Part shown: one piece after another, positions 6,148-7,642 of the stretch | Position numbering within the stretch: the first letter of the stretch is position 1 | Layout: each line of letters opens with the position of its first letter | From: DASQWC01 sp035640475 | Lineage (GTDB): Bacteria > Actinomycetota > JAICYB01 | Reading direction: 5' to 3' | DNA: 7,642 nt | NCBI GenBank assembly: GCA_035640475.1 | Contig: DASQWC010000158.1 | Span: 1-7,642, forward strand | Notes under the pieces: model-generated | The model's database searches: none | What the model saw: only the letters and a program-made list of their open reading frames with translations | Told to the model about the DNA's origin: nothing | Program-made: the position numbers and the translations under genes

Positions 6148-6167
6148 GAAACCGACCAGTCAGTTTC
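6148..6167. promoter_or_regulatory. 20-bp inverted repeat, likely TetR operator
   Basis: GAAACCGACCAGTCAGTTTC reads almost the same on both strands (8 of 10 base pairs symmetric, consensus GAAACyGACy-rGTCrGTTTC). It lies in the divergent gap between the receiver-CLC operon and the TetR gene, directly next to the -10 boxes at 6168-6174. Its length, symmetry and position fit a self-regulating TetR-family repressor controlling both directions. For the minus-strand promoter it covers the predicted transcription start; for the plus-strand promoter it fills the -35/-10 spacer. Confidence 0.65.
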
Positions 6168-6174
6168 TATTATA
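6168..6174. promoter_or_regulatory. Overlapping divergent -10 boxes
   Basis: TATTATA gives TATTAT on the plus strand (6168-6173) and a perfect TATAAT on the minus strand (6174-6169). From the plus-strand box, transcription would begin near 6180, just before the TetR ribosome site. From the minus-strand box it would begin near 6162 and leave a leader of about 47 nt before the receiver gene. No good -35 match is visible at the standard spacing in either direction. Either or both boxes may be used. Confidence 0.45.
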
Positions 6175-6194
6175 GTGAAGGAAGGAGGAGCGAG

Positions 6195-6797
6195 ATGCCA
6201 AAGGTGAGCGAGGAGATACGTCGAGGCAGTCGGGCTCGGCTGATCGACGCAGCGCGACGGTGTGCCGCAACGAAGGGCTTTCGGACGTTCACGGTCGACG
6301 ACGTGTGTTCGGAGGCCGGCGTCTCCAAAGGCGCCTTCTACACGTACTTCGATCGCAAGGACGACCTGCTGGTCGCCATGGTCGAGAACGACGCGGCCGA
6401 GTACGGGCGCTTGATGCAACGCCTCCGGAGACAAGGCGCCAGTCTCGAGCAGATCCGCGAGGTTGTGCGCGCAGCGTTGCGTCGAGGCCAGGACGCCGCG
6501 CAGGTCCAGCTACAAGCCGATCTGTGGTCGGAGATGCAGACGAACGATGTCATCCGCAAACCGTTCGCGGAATCGGTGCGTGAACGCCGGTCACGGCTGT
6601 CGGATCTGATCGAAGACACCGAAAGGGCCGGCGAGCTCGTGACGGTGCCCGCGAACGCTCTGGCCGCGGTTCTGATTGCTCTCTCCGATGGGCTCTTGCT
6701 TCACAGGGCTCTCGATCCATCAGGGTTCCGGTGGTCGAACATCGGCATCGTGCTCGATCTGATGTTGGATGGTCTTCTCAAGAAGTCGAAGCCCTGA
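6195..6797 (+). CDS. TetR/AcrR family transcriptional regulator
   Basis: A 200-residue protein with the standard TetR layout. The N-terminal DNA-binding domain is at about residues 11-60: RARLIDAARRCAATKGFRTFTVDDVCSEAGVSKGAFYTYFDRKDDLLVAMVE, with the recognition helix in GVSKGAFYTYF. An all-helical ligand-binding and dimerisation domain of normal size follows. The ribosome site GGAGGAG (about 6183-6189) precedes the ATG. The inducer cannot be inferred. A 20-bp palindrome 28 bp upstream of the start is a good operator candidate, implying autoregulation and control of the divergent receiver-CLC operon. The stop shares a base with the start of a downstream SRPBCC gene (TGATG), so the two are coupled. 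The family assignment is very secure. Confidence 0.95.
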   Translation: MPKVSEEIRRGSRARLIDAARRCAATKGFRTFTVDDVCSEAGVSKGAFYTYFDRKDDLLVAMVENDAAEYGRLMQRLRRQGASLEQIREVVRAALRRGQDAAQVQLQADLWSEMQTNDVIRKPFAESVRERRSRLSDLIEDTERAGELVTVPANALAAVLIALSDGLLLHRALDPSGFRWSNIGIVLDLMLDGLLKKSKP

Positions 6798-7237
6798 TGG
6801 TCATCGAGGAACGCATCGGCGTCCGCGCGCGACCGCTCGTCGCGTGGGAGCTCGTGGCGAGCCCGTCGGCGATGACCCGGTTGAGTTCGGAGGTCGTGAG
6901 CGTCGAGTGGGTCGACCTCACGCCGGCCCTCGCGGGGAGCGTGTTTCGTGGGCACCATCGCGTAGGCCCCTTCCGGTGGTCCACGACGAACGTGATCGAA
7001 CGGGCCGTGCCGGGGAAGGTGTTTGCATGGCGCACAGTAGAAGGTCGGGGTTCGAGTGTGATGCTGTGCTCATACGAGTTCAGCCGCACGCCCAACGGCT
7101 GTGAGATCGCGGAGCGCTTCAGGCCCGGAAACTGGCTGGCCGCAGCGGAATGTCGGCTGGGCCGAGGCCTGATGATTCGACGCGCGATGCGAGCGACACT
7201 GCGCAAGCTGAGTTCGATGCTCGACGGTGGCGCGTAA
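6797..7237 (+). CDS. SRPBCC (polyketide cyclase/dehydrase-like) protein paired with TetR
   Basis: A 146-residue protein of the SRPBCC superfamily. It opens with the family strand-helix 'VIEERIGVRARPLVAWELVASPSAMTRLSSEVVSVEWVD' and continues with 'GSVFRGHHRVGPFRWSTTNVIERAVPGKVFAWRT', 'MLCSYEFSRTPNGCEIAERFR' and a C-terminal helix 'GRGLMIRRAMRATLRKLSSML'. The 'F.G.....G...W.T...V....PGK.FAW' pattern is that of the polyketide-cyclase/dehydrase-like branch. The start at 6797 is chosen because it overlaps the TetR stop (TGATG) and begins exactly at the fold; an in-frame ATG further upstream would lie inside TetR. It is probably cytosolic and binds a hydrophobic ligand, perhaps related to the TetR inducer (inference). 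A perfect 14-bp palindrome follows three bases after its stop. Confidence 0.85.
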   Translation: MVIEERIGVRARPLVAWELVASPSAMTRLSSEVVSVEWVDLTPALAGSVFRGHHRVGPFRWSTTNVIERAVPGKVFAWRTVEGRGSSVMLCSYEFSRTPNGCEIAERFRPGNWLAAAECRLGRGLMIRRAMRATLRKLSSMLDGGA

Positions 7238-7240
7238 ATC

Positions 7241-7254
7241 AAGACGGCCGTCTT
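7241..7254. repeat. Perfect 14-bp palindrome after the SRPBCC gene
   Basis: AAGACGGCCGTCTT is a perfect palindrome with no spacer, beginning three bases after the SRPBCC stop and 28 bp before the next start. It could be a regulator binding site or a small hairpin in the transcript. With no loop sequence and no following T-tract it is not a standard terminator. Confidence 0.4.
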
Positions 7255-7282
7255 CCCACCATCGACGGGAGAGGATTGCCTA

Positions 7283-7642
7283 ATGGACGTGAAGAAGAAC
7301 TCTCGAATTCGAGAGATCGGGCCGTGGGGGACCGCGGCGCGCATGCTCGTCGGTGCGGCCGCACTTGTTTCGGCGTACAGCATCGGTCTCACTCCGAGGA
7401 CGGCCGCGCTGGGCGCGATCGTTATCCCGGCCGCCACGATCTTGGCGATGCTGCTCCGCGGTAGGCATGCCGGTCCGCTGCGTGCGCACGCAGCGTACTG
7501 GCACTGCGTGAACATCGGGATCGGCGTTCTGCTGTTTACTATCAGTCCACCGGCGGCCTTCTTCTTCTATGGGTTGGCGATGCTTGTCGCGGCTTGGCGG
7601 GGATTTGGGGCGTGCGAACTCTTGTCGATCTCCAATCTGGTC
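7283..7642 (+). CDS. Small multi-pass membrane protein (cut by window edge)
   Basis: An open frame from ATG 7283 runs off the right edge (120 residues visible, no stop). GAGAGGA (7269-7275) is a plausible ribosome site. After a short charged N-terminus (MDVKKNSRIREIGPW) come hydrophobic segments at about residues 18-36, 41-57, 74-88 and 89-104, so it has three or four membrane helices. It ends in 'GFGACELLSISNLV'. A Cys-Glu pair followed by a short helix in this position resembles small uncharacterised actinobacterial membrane proteins (DUF6410-like). That match is from memory and needs a search. It follows the TetR-SRPBCC pair in the same direction 45 bp downstream and may belong to the same operon, unless the palindrome at 7241-7254 separates them. 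Confidence 0.72.
   Translation, partial: MDVKKNSRIREIGPWGTAARMLVGAAALVSAYSIGLTPRTAALGAIVIPAATILAMLLRGRHAGPLRAHAAYWHCVNIGIGVLLFTISPPAAFFFYGLAMLVAAWRGFGACELLSISNLV

Noticed and set aside
5760..6434. The CLC reading frame stays open upstream to 6434, giving an apparent 921-residue protein.
   Set aside because: The extra N-terminal stretch runs antisense through the TetR start, the divergent promoter and out of frame over the whole receiver gene. It is arginine/proline-rich and has no family resemblance. The CLC fold begins near residue 30 from GTG 5759.
6778..7515. A 245-codon open frame on the minus strand.
   Set aside because: It is antisense to the SRPBCC gene and the start of the membrane-protein gene, both of which have recognisable folds and good starts.
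1..7642. Search for tRNA, rRNA, CRISPR arrays, IS ends, defence genes or toxin-antitoxin pairs.
   Set aside because: No supporting sequence features were seen on either strand.

Overview
This is a high-GC window (roughly 60-65 % by eye) with short intergenic gaps, many 1-4 nt gene overlaps and several apparently leaderless promoters. The gene families (DHFR-like/RibD-C, DUF1801, NTF2-like, ArsR+SRPBCC, TetR+SRPBCC, a phosphotransferase-like protein) are typical of soil or sediment Actinomycetota, or of high-GC Chloroflexota. No marker gene is present, so the taxon is an inference. I see no tRNA, rRNA, CRISPR array, IS element or phage gene.

Layout. (1) 1-281, minus: N-terminal part of a phosphotransferase-like protein that runs off the left edge. 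(2) 496-1310, plus: an alpha/beta hydrolase with a complete catalytic triad, split by a 1-nt frameshift near 744-746. (3) 1311-1492: a short convergent non-coding gap with a hairpin. (4) 2861 down to 1493, minus: an NTF2-like protein and a DUF1801 protein (4-nt ATGA overlap), then a DHFR/RibD-C family reductase that is also split by a 1-nt frameshift (GGG run, plus-strand 1886-1888) and has its own leaderless-type promoter. (5) 2899-3647, plus and divergent from (4): an ArsR regulator and an SRPBCC/AHSA1 protein overlapping by 1 nt. (6) 6115 down to 3669, minus: an orphan, degenerate receiver-domain protein coupled by a GTGA overlap to a CLC chloride transporter with CBS-pair and RCK_C-like cytoplasmic domains. 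(7) 6195-7642, plus and divergent from (6): a TetR regulator and a second SRPBCC protein overlapping by 1 nt, then a small membrane protein that runs off the right edge.

How the parts fit. The window holds two divergent regulator modules of the same design. In each, an HTH regulator is translationally coupled to an SRPBCC (START-like, ligand-binding fold) protein and sits back-to-back with an effector operon. The first module is ArsR-SRPBCC facing NTF2-DUF1801. The second is TetR-SRPBCC facing receiver-CLC. In the second, a 20-bp inverted repeat (6148-6167) lies next to overlapping divergent -10 boxes, a good candidate TetR operator controlling both directions. The least conventional unit is the receiver-CLC pair: the receiver lacks the usual acidic pair and the conserved lysine, and the CLC keeps the gating glutamate but appears to lack the internal proton glutamate.

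Both frameshifts lie in the first 2 kb, each is a single base in a short G/C run, and each leaves an otherwise intact protein. They may be sequencing or assembly errors or recent gene decay; the sequence alone cannot tell these apart.
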